DNA of 7,069 nucleotides, taken from contig JAFYIA010000042.1 of assembly GCA_017538865.1 (NCBI GenBank), forward strand, positions 1-7,069, in the 5' to 3' direction. Below are positions 1 to 5,555 of this stretch, in pieces. The notes under the pieces were generated by a model. It saw nothing but the letters and a program-made list of their open reading frames with translations. It had not been told where the DNA came from and ran no database searches. How positions within the stretch are numbered: position 1 is the first letter of the stretch; the number at the start of each line of letters is the position of its first letter. The stretch comes from Aeriscardovia sp. (GTDB lineage Bacteria > Actinomycetota > Actinomycetes > Actinomycetales > Bifidobacteriaceae). Position numbers and translations under genes: made by a program.

Positions 1-162
1 CTTGATCTTTTTCGCCCGCTCGTCCATCGCCTTATTGAACTTGGGCATGACGAATTTGGCGAAGACTATGAGGAGCACGATGAGAACTACCGAAGACCAG
101 ATGAGATCATAGACTTTGGGGAAAAACAGATCGGATCCTGAGCCCGCTGCTAACACAACCAT
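1..162 (-). CDS. atpF: F-type ATP synthase subunit b, N-terminal part (runs off the window)
   Basis: The first 54 codons of the b subunit, which forms the peripheral stalk holding F1 against the membrane a subunit. The ATG at 162 is preceded by a strong GGGAGG Shine-Dalgarno (168-173) with 5 nt spacing. The visible protein has a short N-terminus (MVVLAAGSGSDLFFPKVYD), one hydrophobic helix at about residues 20-38, and then the start of a charged helix (PKFNKAMDERAKKIK) that would continue as the long dimeric coiled coil. The N-terminus resembles actinobacterial b subunits as I remember them. It begins 18 nt after the atpE stop codon, in the standard B-E-F order. The gene continues past position 1, so nothing can be said about its C-terminus. 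Identity is inferred from position plus this short stretch, which together are convincing. Confidence 0.93.
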   Translation of the reverse strand, partial: MVVLAAGSGSDLFFPKVYDLIWSSVVLIVLLIVFAKFVMPKFNKAMDERAKKIK

Positions 163-180
163 CGGGACCTCCCGGGGGAA

Positions 181-411
181 TTACTGTATGAAGGCCAAGA
201 CGAAGCCGAGGAGGGCTATAACCTCGACGAAAGCTATGCCCAGGAGCATGAGGACCATGAGCCTGCCCCCCAGCTCCGGCTGCCTGGCGGTCCCCTCTAT
301 GGCCTTGCCGGCAATCATGCCCATGCCGATTCCGGGCCCTATGGCGGCGAGGCCGTAGCCTATCACCGACACGCTTCCGGTCACGGCTGCGAGCGTAGTT
401 ACATCTAGCAT
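181..411 (-). CDS. atpE: F-type ATP synthase subunit c
   Basis: A 76-residue c subunit, the hairpin of two membrane helices that oligomerises into the ion-driven rotor ring. Helix 1 (about 12-35) carries the small-residue run GYGLAAIGPGIGMG that packs the ring. The polar loop ARQPE (42-46) contacts F1. Helix 2 contains GIAFVEVIAL with the ion-binding carboxylate Glu63. Sodium-type c rings usually have Gln in helix 1 and Ser directly after the helix-2 Glu. Here those places are Met30 and Val64, so proton coupling is expected. The start at 411 has Shine-Dalgarno AAAGGA with about 8 nt spacing. This overlaps the atpB stop codon, and the two genes are 4 nt apart, so translation is probably coupled. 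Confidence 0.97.
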   Translation of the reverse strand: MLDVTTLAAVTGSVSVIGYGLAAIGPGIGMGMIAGKAIEGTARQPELGGRLMVLMLLGIAFVEVIALLGFVLAFIQ

Positions 412-415
412 TTGA

Positions 416-1294
416 CTATCCTTTCACCTTTGACAGGCTCTTTGCCTTGTTCGGCCTGATTTTCGCCTGAAGTTTGGAAACCTTGACGGGGTCCCCCGCC
501 CCCACTTCGGAGCTGTCGGGGATGCTGAGCATTATGTAGGCCGCAGTCAGGACGGAGAAGATGTAGGCCTGGATGGCGTCCACCATCATCTCGAAGCACG
601 TCATCACAAAGCCGCCCAAAAGGGAAACGACCCCTATCCACTTGAGGTCCCAGCCCGTGGAGAAGAAGAACCACTGCGTAGCCGCAAAGCACAGCCCCAC
701 CAAAAGGTACCCGGCCACCATGTTTATAAACAGCCTTATGGTCAGGGAGAAGGGGCGGATAATGATTATTTCCAACAGGTTTATGGGGACAAGCAGGATG
801 TAGATCGGCCACGGCACGCCCTTGGGGAGCAGCTCGTCTTTGAGGAACTTCCACAGGCCCTTGGTGCGTATTCCGGCCGCCCAGTAGGTTATAAGCGACC
901 AAATGGCCAAGACTAAGGGCATTGCGATGGTGGTGTCGGCGGCCACGTTGGCTCCCGGTATGTTCTCGCAGAAATTGAAGAGGAATATGGAGACGAAGAG
1001 GGTGACTATGAGGTTGGTGTACCTCTCCCCCTGCGCCTCTCCGAGGAACTCGTAGACTATGCTGCTGCGCAAAAAGTCTATGACCCACTCTACGGCGCTT
1101 TGAAACCTGCCGGGGACTACTTTGGCCCTGGCCGCCGCCACGCACATAATCAGCAAAATCAGCGCCGTGGCTACGAGCCTTATGAGGATGATGCTGTTTA
1201 TGGCGAAAATCGTGCCATGGAACAAGGGGGCGTTGGGGAGGAGTTCGCTTACCGATGGAAAATCCGGTCCTGAAGCCAACAGCAATTCAGGCAC
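416..1294 (-). CDS. atpB: F-type ATP synthase subunit a
   Basis: A 292-residue membrane subunit that provides the two proton half-channels against the c ring. The essential Arg is Arg187 in SLTIRLFINM (E. coli Arg210 equivalent), followed by Asn191 (Asn214) and, near the C-terminus, Gln242 in QAYIFSVLT (Gln252). Two places differ from what I expect of the family: Ile190 where Gly or Ala is usual, and Tyr196 in AGY where Glu or His is usual. After the last membrane helix there is a basic tail (about 260-292, ending KSLSKVKG). The start is a GTG at 1294. An in-frame TAG lies two codons upstream, so the protein cannot begin earlier. The local Shine-Dalgarno is poor. No atpI precedes it in the 178-nt gap up to the tRNA. 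It is the first gene of the atp operon. Confidence 0.96.
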   Translation of the reverse strand: MPELLLASGPDFPSVSELLPNAPLFHGTIFAINSIILIRLVATALILLIMCVAAARAKVVPGRFQSAVEWVIDFLRSSIVYEFLGEAQGERYTNLIVTLFVSIFLFNFCENIPGANVAADTTIAMPLVLAIWSLITYWAAGIRTKGLWKFLKDELLPKGVPWPIYILLVPINLLEIIIIRPFSLTIRLFINMVAGYLLVGLCFAATQWFFFSTGWDLKWIGVVSLLGGFVMTCFEMMVDAIQAYIFSVLTAAYIMLSIPDSSEVGAGDPVKVSKLQAKIRPNKAKSLSKVKG

Positions 1295-1310
1295 TTTCTA
1301 GGATGAGCAT
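1287..1310 (-). other. Possible 7-codon upstream ORF overlapping the atpB start
   Basis: An ATG at 1310 opens a seven-codon frame (MLILESA) that stops at TGA 1287-1289, overlapping the atpB GTG by 8 nt in another frame. A GAGGG lies at 1314-1318, only 3 nt before this ATG, which is closer than usual. The atpB GTG itself has only a weak AGAAAG in front. The arrangement could couple atpB translation to the short frame by re-initiation. It could equally be chance, as such short frames are common. Confidence 0.25.
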
Positions 1311-1432
1311 TATCCCTCGCCTTCTACTCGGTTGTCTCGTCGATTGCGCGCGATTCAAAAAAGTAAAAATCGGCGTTACACCTCATTAATTTATAGGTAT
1401 CGCCAGACAACCCCCGGCTTTTTTCATGCCCG
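1311..1432. other. Gap between tRNA-fMet promoter and atpB; probable atp leader
   Basis: No convincing gene is present. The atp operon promoter should lie here on the minus strand. I see a TATAAA (1393-1398) and a TTGTCT (1405-1410), but their 6-nt to 11-nt relationship does not make a normal -35/-10 pair, so I do not call a promoter. An 8-bp inverted repeat (GGTTGTCT at 1330-1337, AGACAACC at 1405-1412) would enclose about 67 nt of leader. One such repeat is not beyond chance in a gap of this size. Confidence 0.35.
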
Positions 1433-1461
1433 TTGCGCGAGCCGCCTTTCCCTGTTACAAT
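1433..1461 (+). promoter_or_regulatory. sigma70-type promoter of tRNA-fMet
   Basis: The -35-like TTGCGC at 1433-1438 is separated by 17 nt from the -10 TACAAT at 1456-1461. A TGt immediately before it makes an extended -10 (TGTTACAAT). Initiation about 7 nt downstream would fall at 1467-1469, just before the tRNA 5' end at 1473, leaving a very short 5' leader for RNase P. The stretch after the -10 is GC-rich, as is common at stable-RNA promoters under stringent control; that regulation is inference only. Confidence 0.7.
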
Positions 1462-1472
1462 GGGTCGTGCGA

Positions 1473-1546
1473 CGCGGGGTGGAGCAGCTCGGTAGCTCGC
1501 TGGGCTCATAACCCAGAGGTCTCAGGTCCAAATCCTGACCCCGCTA
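1473..1546 (+). tRNA. Initiator tRNA-fMet (anticodon CAT)
   Basis: A complete 74-nt cloverleaf without encoded CCA; the bases after A73 are CGA. Anticodon CAT lies in the loop CTCATAA. Initiator hallmarks are visible: C1 faces T72, so the first acceptor position is unpaired, which formylase needs. The anticodon stem has three consecutive G-C pairs (GGG/CCC), used for P-site selection, and the D stem has A11-T24. The remaining acceptor pairs (GCGGGG/CCCCGC) and the T stem (TCAGG/CCTGA) are perfect. Odd point: the T loop reads TCCAAAT, giving C55 where nearly all tRNAs have T55 (pseudouridine). It stands alone, with its own promoter and terminator, opposite to all neighbouring genes. Confidence 0.97.
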
Positions 1547-1553
1547 CGAAACG

Positions 1554-1577
1554 GGCCCCCTTTTGGGGGCCTTTTTT
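1554..1577 (+). terminator. Intrinsic terminator of tRNA-fMet
   Basis: A perfect 7-bp GC stem GGCCCCC (1554-1560) / GGGGGCC (1565-1571) with a TTTT loop is followed by six T (1572-1577), beginning 8 nt after the tRNA. In the opposite direction the hairpin is not followed by a T run, so it acts mainly on the plus strand. Confidence 0.92.
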
Positions 1578-1583
1578 GATCCC

Positions 1584-1615
1584 AAAAGGAATTCGGCCCC
1601 TCCGGGGCGGATTCC
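1584..1615 (-). terminator. Intrinsic terminator at the end of yfdE
   Basis: Arms at 1604-1615 and 1588-1600 pair over 12 positions (8 outer pairs including one G-U, then a single bulged base, then CCCC/GGGG) around a GGA loop. Four T follow on the minus strand (1584-1587). The stem begins at the last base of the yfdE stop codon. With the tRNA terminator only 6 bp away, this isolates the oxalate cluster from the tRNA and atp genes. Confidence 0.8.
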
Positions 1616-2826
1616 TACTCTCCGAATTCCTTCCTTATCCTGGCGCTGTCCTCGTCGTACCTGGGGGCGTCCTTTTGCGCGCCGTAAGAGTTCCAAGTCC
1701 CGAACTTGAAGGGGTCGCCCAGGACGAGCTGGCCGTCGGGCATCTCTTTGACCATGCCCCTCGAAACTATCTGGGGCATGCGGCGGGTGTCGTCGACGTT
1801 CAGGCAGAGCCCGCAGGGAACGCCGGCCTTCGAGATTTTCTTTTGCCAATCTTCTGCGGGGGCGCAGGAGAGCACCCCCTCCATGAGGGACTTGACCTTC
1901 TTCCAGTTCTTTTCCCTCAGGTCGTTTGTAGACATCTCGGGATCCTGGGCCCACTCGGGGTGGCCTAGGCAGGAGCTCAAAAGCCCCCAGAGCCTGTCGT
2001 TTCCGCAGCATATCGCCACCATCTCGTCCGCGCACATGAAAGTGTCGAAGGGGTACATGTAGGGGTGGCGGTTTCCAATCCTCTTGGGCCTCTGCCCGAG
2101 CCCCAAAGAGCTCATGAGGCCTTGGGCCATGAGGGAGAAGGAGGTGTCGAGCATGGAGATGTCGACGGTGGTCCCCTTTCCGGTCTTTTCCCTGGCGTAG
2201 AGGGCCGTCACAATCCCGGCGTAGCCATGGATGCCGGCGACGATGTCGGAAATGGAGGTGCCGACGCGGGTTGGGAGGCCGCCTTCGTCGGCGGGGAGGC
2301 CGGTGAGATCCATAAGGCCGCTCCAGGCCTGTATGACGGTGTCGTAAGCGGCCTCTTGGGACATGGGGCCCCACTGCCCGAAGCCTGAAATGGAGCAGAC
2401 GATGAGGCGGGGAAACTTTTTGACGAGCTCTTCGGGATCCAATCCGTTTTTGGCCATGACTCCGGGGCGGAAGTTTTCCACCACCACGTCGGCTTTTGCA
2501 ATCATCTTCATGAGGAAGGCGTGGTCGTCGGGATCGCGAAAGTCCAGGGCTATGGATTCTTTCCCGACGTTGGCTATGCGGAAGTAGTCGGAAGATCCGT
2601 CGGCCACATAAGGGCCCATGCTCCTGGTGTCGTCCCCCTTGGGAGGCCTTTCCACATGTATCACCCTGGCTCCCGCGTCCGCCAGCATCCTAGTGCAGGT
2701 AGGGCCGGAAAGCACCCGGGTGAGGTCCACTACCACCACGCCCTCGAGGGGGTAAGGCTTATTGGGATCCAGACGCGAGTTTTCCTGCGCTGCCTTCTTA
2801 TAGTCGGGATCCTGCTTTTCTTGCAT
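1615..2826 (-). CDS. yfdE: Acetyl-CoA:oxalate CoA-transferase, YfdE-like (class III CoA-transferase)
   Basis: A 403-residue class III (CaiB/BaiF, formyl-CoA transferase type) enzyme. It matches E. coli YfdE, which moves CoA from acetyl-CoA to oxalate, at many signature places: GDDTR then GPYV (64-74), AENFRPG-like VENFRPG (116-122), YDTVIQAWSG (161-170), RVGTSISD with the predicted catalytic Asp194, GNRHPYMYPFD, CCGND, and a C-terminal IRKEFGE. Such enzymes form interlocked dimers and work through aspartyl anhydride and thioester intermediates. Its likely job is to make the first oxalyl-CoA for Oxc. The start at 2826 is chosen over an in-frame ATG at 2850 because GAAAGGAA (2831-2838) sits 6 nt before it. 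The N-terminus is about 15 residues longer than I recall for E. coli. Another class III acyl substrate cannot be excluded, but the neighbours support oxalate. Confidence 0.9.
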   Translation of the reverse strand: MQEKQDPDYKKAAQENSRLDPNKPYPLEGVVVVDLTRVLSGPTCTRMLADAGARVIHVERPPKGDDTRSMGPYVADGSSDYFRIANVGKESIALDFRDPDDHAFLMKMIAKADVVVENFRPGVMAKNGLDPEELVKKFPRLIVCSISGFGQWGPMSQEAAYDTVIQAWSGLMDLTGLPADEGGLPTRVGTSISDIVAGIHGYAGIVTALYAREKTGKGTTVDISMLDTSFSLMAQGLMSSLGLGQRPKRIGNRHPYMYPFDTFMCADEMVAICCGNDRLWGLLSSCLGHPEWAQDPEMSTNDLREKNWKKVKSLMEGVLSCAPAEDWQKKISKAGVPCGLCLNVDDTRRMPQIVSRGMVKEMPDGQLVLGDPFKFGTWNSYGAQKDAPRYDEDSARIRKEFGE

Positions 2827-2830
2827 TTTT

Positions 2831-2838
2831 TTCCTTTC
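2831..2838 (-). promoter_or_regulatory. Shine-Dalgarno deciding the yfdE start
   Basis: GAAAGGAA with 6 nt to the ATG at 2826. It supports this start and not the upstream in-frame ATG at 2850, which would place the ribosome site within the coding region. Confidence 0.75.
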
Positions 2839-2856
2839 ACAAAAGCCCAATTAACT

Positions 2857-2901
2857 AAAAAAGCGGGTCCTCCCGGCATCTGTGCGCCGGAAAGCTCCCG
2901 C
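2857..2901 (-). terminator. Leader terminator / putative attenuator before yfdE
   Basis: On the minus strand GCGGG (2901-2897) pairs with CCCGC (2867-2863). Inside this a 7-bp stem (TTCCGGC/GCCGGGA) closes a loop of 8 nt. Six T follow at 2862-2857. The element ends only about 30 nt before the yfdE start, too near for a separate promoter, so it must act on transcripts entering yfdE. An upstream GGAAAG (2936-2931) is exactly complementary to CTTTCC (2894-2889) in the 5' arm, offering an alternative antiterminator fold. The same design occurs before frc. Confidence 0.72.
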
Positions 2902-3067
2902 AGGTCTTCAAATCCCCCAAGGCCGGCCCTCTTTCCAAGAGATTTTACCCCGGAAACAAGGCCCGGCCTTCCTTAGGGTTTGCGGGGCCGCTGGGGCCCC
3001 GCAAACCAACTATAGGAAGAAAAGACGGTTTACCACTCAAAACAGCGGCACAAGCTTCTCTCGCGCG
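2902..3067 (-). promoter_or_regulatory. Structured leader region between yfdV and yfdE
   Basis: A 166-nt non-coding stretch with several possible folds. Besides the separate 13-bp hairpin at 2977-3007, it has an 8-bp pairing of AAGGCCGG with CCGGCCTT enclosing a CTCTT-GGA-AAGAG mini-hairpin. Possible -10 boxes on the minus strand are TATAGT (3014-3009) and TAAAAT (2947-2942). Neither has a good -35 at 16-18 nt; a TTGAGT lies 20 nt before the first. I do not recognise a known riboswitch class. It may simply be the yfdV 3' end plus the yfdE leader. Confidence 0.45.
2977..3007 (-). repeat. Perfect 13-bp inverted repeat downstream of yfdV
   Basis: GGTTTGCGGGGCC (2977-2989) and its exact reverse complement (2995-3007) flank a 5-nt spacer. 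As RNA this is a very stable hairpin in either direction. Neither strand has a T run after it, so it is not a classical intrinsic terminator. It lies 61 nt after the yfdV stop codon. It could stabilise the yfdV 3' end, act as a Rho-assisted or T-less terminator, or form part of the yfdE leader. Confidence 0.75.
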
Positions 3068-4108
3068 TTAAAGGGCGTGGGAGATGAGTGGTATCAGCCA
3101 AATCCACAGCACGCATGTGCCTGCGAAACAGACTGTGGAAATAGCCAATGTACTTGTACCTTCCTTGACGTAGATGTTGTTTTGACTGGAAATTATGACG
3201 CCGCTCATTGCAGGGGGCAGGCCGGTTCCAAGGGCCAGCATCTCGAGGAGTATGAGGCTGTTGCCGTGCCTCCACATCCCGCACAGGAATCCTACAAAGA
3301 CCAGGATTCCGGGCATGAGGAGAAGGCGGTAGAAGACATTCCAGACGATTTCCCAGCTGAATGCGAAAGTGCCAGTGGCTGCCAAAGCGACGCCGGCGGC
3401 GAGGACGGCGACGCCGGAATTTGCCTTGGCTATCAAGGTGAAGTTCGGAGTGAGCCAAGAAGGCCACGGGATTCCCACCAAAACCCAGATAACAGCAAGG
3501 ATGGGGGCTGCGGCCACGGGCTTGCGGCAGGCGCGAAGGATTGACCATCCGGCCCCACGGTGAATCTTCTTGCCCTTGTCGTTGTACTCCTTCAGAGTGC
3601 CTGCTTTGGCGGCTTGCTCGTTCAGGTAAGACTCCACCAAGGACACGCCGATAGGAATAGTAATGGCGTTTACAACTATAGATATAATGCCGATCACCAA
3701 GTTAGTGTTGGTGGTGTCTCCGAAAATCGGGTCGAGCACTGCAAATCCCAGGAACCCGATGGTGGGGGATCCTGCAATCAGCGCGCAAATGGCGGCTTCG
3801 GCCTTGTTGCGCTTGAACAGCCACTTGTCCAAGTAGTAGCAGACCATGAAGAGCGCGGTGACGCCGATAAAGGAAATGAGGGTTAAAACGCCATCCTGGA
3901 TGAAGAGCTTTCTGGAAGCCTTGGCAATCGACGCAAACAGGGCAGCGGGAAGTGCGACATCCAACACGAAGTAGTTCAGAGCCTTTCGGCCCTCATTGTC
4001 TATGAAGGGCTTCTTTTGGCCCTTCCATTTCCACCCTAGGCACCAGCCTAGGGCCATGATGACCAGAATTGGGATAAGGTCATCGATAATAATCTTTCCT
4101 ATATTCAT
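3068..4108 (-). CDS. yfdV: AEC-family transporter, YfdV-like (putative oxalate/formate carrier)
   Basis: A 346-residue integral membrane protein with about ten predicted helices in two five-helix halves. These are separated by a long hydrophilic loop (about 160-190) rich in Lys, Glu and Arg. Auxin efflux carrier (AEC) family features include the breaking helix GSPTIGFLGFAVLDPIFG (113-130) and the C-terminal ALGTGLPPAMSGVIISSQNN (292-311). YfdV, an AEC protein, is encoded beside oxc, frc and yfdE in E. coli, and the same company here makes oxalate uptake, formate export or their exchange the best guess. The substrate has not been read from the sequence. The start at 4108 has only a modest GAGAG Shine-Dalgarno. 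The protein is longer than E. coli YfdV (about 314), mainly in the central loop. Terminator-like hairpins lie both before and after the gene. Confidence 0.85.
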   Translation of the reverse strand: MNIGKIIIDDLIPILVIMALGWCLGWKWKGQKKPFIDNEGRKALNYFVLDVALPAALFASIAKASRKLFIQDGVLTLISFIGVTALFMVCYYLDKWLFKRNKAEAAICALIAGSPTIGFLGFAVLDPIFGDTTNTNLVIGIISIVVNAITIPIGVSLVESYLNEQAAKAGTLKEYNDKGKKIHRGAGWSILRACRKPVAAAPILAVIWVLVGIPWPSWLTPNFTLIAKANSGVAVLAAGVALAATGTFAFSWEIVWNVFYRLLLMPGILVFVGFLCGMWRHGNSLILLEMLALGTGLPPAMSGVIISSQNNIYVKEGTSTLAISTVCFAGTCVLWIWLIPLISHAL

Positions 4109-4125
4109 TGGACACTCTCAAAAAT

Positions 4126-4170
4126 AGGAAAATAAAGGGGAAGGCAAATTCCGCTCTGCCTTCCCCCTTT
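4126..4170 (-). terminator. Terminator between frc and yfdV
   Basis: On the minus strand AAAGGGGGAAGGCA (4170-4157) pairs with TGCCTTCCCCTTT (4146-4134), about 13 bp with one bulged G and a 10-nt loop. It is followed by ATTTTCCT, an interrupted T tract. It ends about 20 nt before the yfdV start, so it must limit read-through from frc into yfdV. I find no good promoter between the frc stop and this hairpin. Confidence 0.78.
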
Positions 4171-4197
4171 CATTGTTCGCCTACAATTCCAGTCGAT

Positions 4198-5520
4198 CTA
4201 CTTAATCACTTCCGGAGCGGCGTTCTTCGGCCCGCGGGCCTCGGAAATCGTTCCGTCTGCAACCATGCCCTGGATGTCACTCTCGCTGAAGCCGAGGCCG
4301 GTGAGAATTTCCTTGTTGTTCTCTCCGAGATCGGGGGCGCGCTTGTAGTCGGGCTTGTAGTTGGACATCGTGAAGGGGAGCCCAATGGTCTTGTAGTCCC
4401 CGCGGTTGCCGCCCTCGTCGATGGTGACGATAGTGCCGTCGGAGTTGAGGTCAGGATCGTTCTCGAGCTCGTACCAGTCCATGATGGGCCCGCAGGGAAG
4501 GCCCGCCTTTCCGAACATCTCGGTGAGGGTGAACTTGTCGTAGTTCTTGGTGAAGTCTTCGATTTCGGCGTACAGCTCGTCTTTGTGGAGCTGGCGGTGC
4601 TGCCAGGTGTCGAAGCGGGGATCGTCGATGAGCTGGGGCTTGCCTATGGTGTTGCACAGAGCATCCCAGCTGGACTTGGGATCCTGGATGACGATGTAGA
4701 CGTAGTCGTTGGGGTCGGTGTCCCAGCCCTTGGCCTTGTAGCACCATCCGATGACCTGCCCGCCTTCGGTGTTCTCGGCCCTGGGGATTGCCTTGCCCCA
4801 CTTGAAGCCGGTGTTGTAGACGGCGTAGTGGGGGAGGGCGCCCAGGTTGTCGAGCATGATCTGGTCGCGCAGCTTGATGCGGCACAGGTTTATGGTGGCG
4901 TTGACCATGGACTGGTACACGAAGCACCCTTCACCGGTGCGGTCCCTCTGGGCGAGGGCGGCGAGGATGCCGATGCAAAGGTGCATGCCGGAGTTGGAGT
5001 CGCCGAGGGCGGCCGCGGACTGGGTGGGGACGTTGAACTTGCCCTCGTTCCAGCCGGTTGCGGAGGCCGCGCCGCCGGCGCTCTGGGCCACGGGCTCGTA
5101 AGCCTTCACGTTTTCAAAGCGGGAGCCCTTGTTGAAGCCCTTGATGCTGCCCATGATGAGGCGGGGGTTGAGCTTGTGCACGTCTTCCCAGCCGAAGCCG
5201 AGCTTATCGACGCCGCCGGGCTTGATGTTTTCGACGAAGATGTCGGCCTTCTTGAGGAGCTCGGTCATGACCTTCTTGCCGGACTCGGTGCGCACGTCCA
5301 GAGTCAAAGACTTCTTGTTGGCGTTGAGCTGCAGGAAGTAGAGGCCCCAGGAATCGGCGATATCGAGGAGCTGGTTGCGAGTGGGATCGCCTGAACCGGG
5401 CTTTTCAATCTTGATTACGTCCGCCCCAAGCCAAGCCAGGATCTGGGTGCAGGACGGCCCGGACTGGACCTGGGTCCAGTCGACTACGGTAATTCCTTTC
5501 AGCGGTGCAAATTCATTCAT
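4198..5520 (-). CDS. frc: Formyl-CoA:oxalate CoA-transferase
   Basis: A 440-residue class III CoA-transferase. It exchanges CoA between formyl-CoA and oxalate, releasing formate and supplying oxalyl-CoA to Oxc. It matches Oxalobacter Frc: QVQSGPSCTQ with Gln19 (Gln17 equivalent), GSGDPTR (42-48), KAYEPVAQ with Tyr141 (Tyr139), LGDSNSGMH with the catalytic Asp174 (Asp169), IKLRDQ, KGWDTDPNDYVY, and GLPCGP near residue 350. Differences from Oxalobacter: Trp48 is replaced by Gln50, and the flexible Gly258-261 loop reads EGGQ (252-255). The start at 5520 has GAAAGGTG (5528-5535) with about 9 nt spacing; an upstream in-frame start at 5553 would cover this site and is rejected. Oxc lies upstream across a 130-nt gap with a promoter and a hairpin. 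Identity is strong; the exact acyl preference is less certain because of the two changes. Confidence 0.93.
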   Translation of the reverse strand: MNEFAPLKGITVVDWTQVQSGPSCTQILAWLGADVIKIEKPGSGDPTRNQLLDIADSWGLYFLQLNANKKSLTLDVRTESGKKVMTELLKKADIFVENIKPGGVDKLGFGWEDVHKLNPRLIMGSIKGFNKGSRFENVKAYEPVAQSAGGAASATGWNEGKFNVPTQSAAALGDSNSGMHLCIGILAALAQRDRTGEGCFVYQSMVNATINLCRIKLRDQIMLDNLGALPHYAVYNTGFKWGKAIPRAENTEGGQVIGWCYKAKGWDTDPNDYVYIVIQDPKSSWDALCNTIGKPQLIDDPRFDTWQHRQLHKDELYAEIEDFTKNYDKFTLTEMFGKAGLPCGPIMDWYELENDPDLNSDGTIVTIDEGGNRGDYKTIGLPFTMSNYKPDYKRAPDLGENNKEILTGLGFSESDIQGMVADGTISEARGPKNAAPEVIK

Positions 5521-5527
5521 AAATAAA

Positions 5528-5535
5528 CACCTTTC
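5528..5535 (-). promoter_or_regulatory. Shine-Dalgarno deciding the frc start
   Basis: GAAAGGTG, about 9 nt before the ATG at 5520. The same GAAAGG core precedes yfdE. It sits after the leader terminator, so it is present only in transcripts that pass the hairpin. Confidence 0.72.
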
Positions 5536-5555
5536 ATTCGCTGTAAAAGCCAATT

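Noticed and set aside
405..1145. A 246-codon open frame overlapping atpB in another frame on the minus strand
   Set aside because: Arg-, His- and Gly-rich translation without any family feature. It overlaps a fully recognisable atpB.
1330..1412. 8-bp inverted repeat GGTTGTCT/AGACAACC in the atpB leader
   Set aside because: Arms are 67 bp apart and only 8 bp long. One such pair is reasonably likely by chance in a gap of this size.
1324..1509. A 61-codon minus-strand frame running through the tRNA gene
   Set aside because: It overlaps the tRNA-fMet and its promoter, has no recognisable domain and no good ribosome site. It is not an atpI gene.
1473..1615. tRNA-fMet as an integration site for an oxalate island
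   Set aside because: No repeat of the tRNA 3' end is visible elsewhere in the window, and there is no integrase or other mobility gene. The cluster continues past the window edge, so this is untested rather than supported.
1544..2374. A 276-codon frame overlapping the yfdE gene, and similar frames over oxc and frc
   Set aside because: Shifted-frame readings with Arg/Pro/His-rich composition. The main frames carry conserved CoA-transferase and decarboxylase motifs.
4108..5394. A 428-codon open frame on the plus strand opposite frc
   Set aside because: Its protein is low-complexity, rich in Val, Gly, Ala, Leu and Asp, as expected when GC-biased codons are read on the wrong strand. The minus strand encodes a clear Frc with its active-site residues.
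5517..5537. Six-codon frame overlapping the frc start codon by ATGA
   Set aside because: It has no Shine-Dalgarno of its own and contains the frc ribosome site. Short frames like this are frequent by chance.
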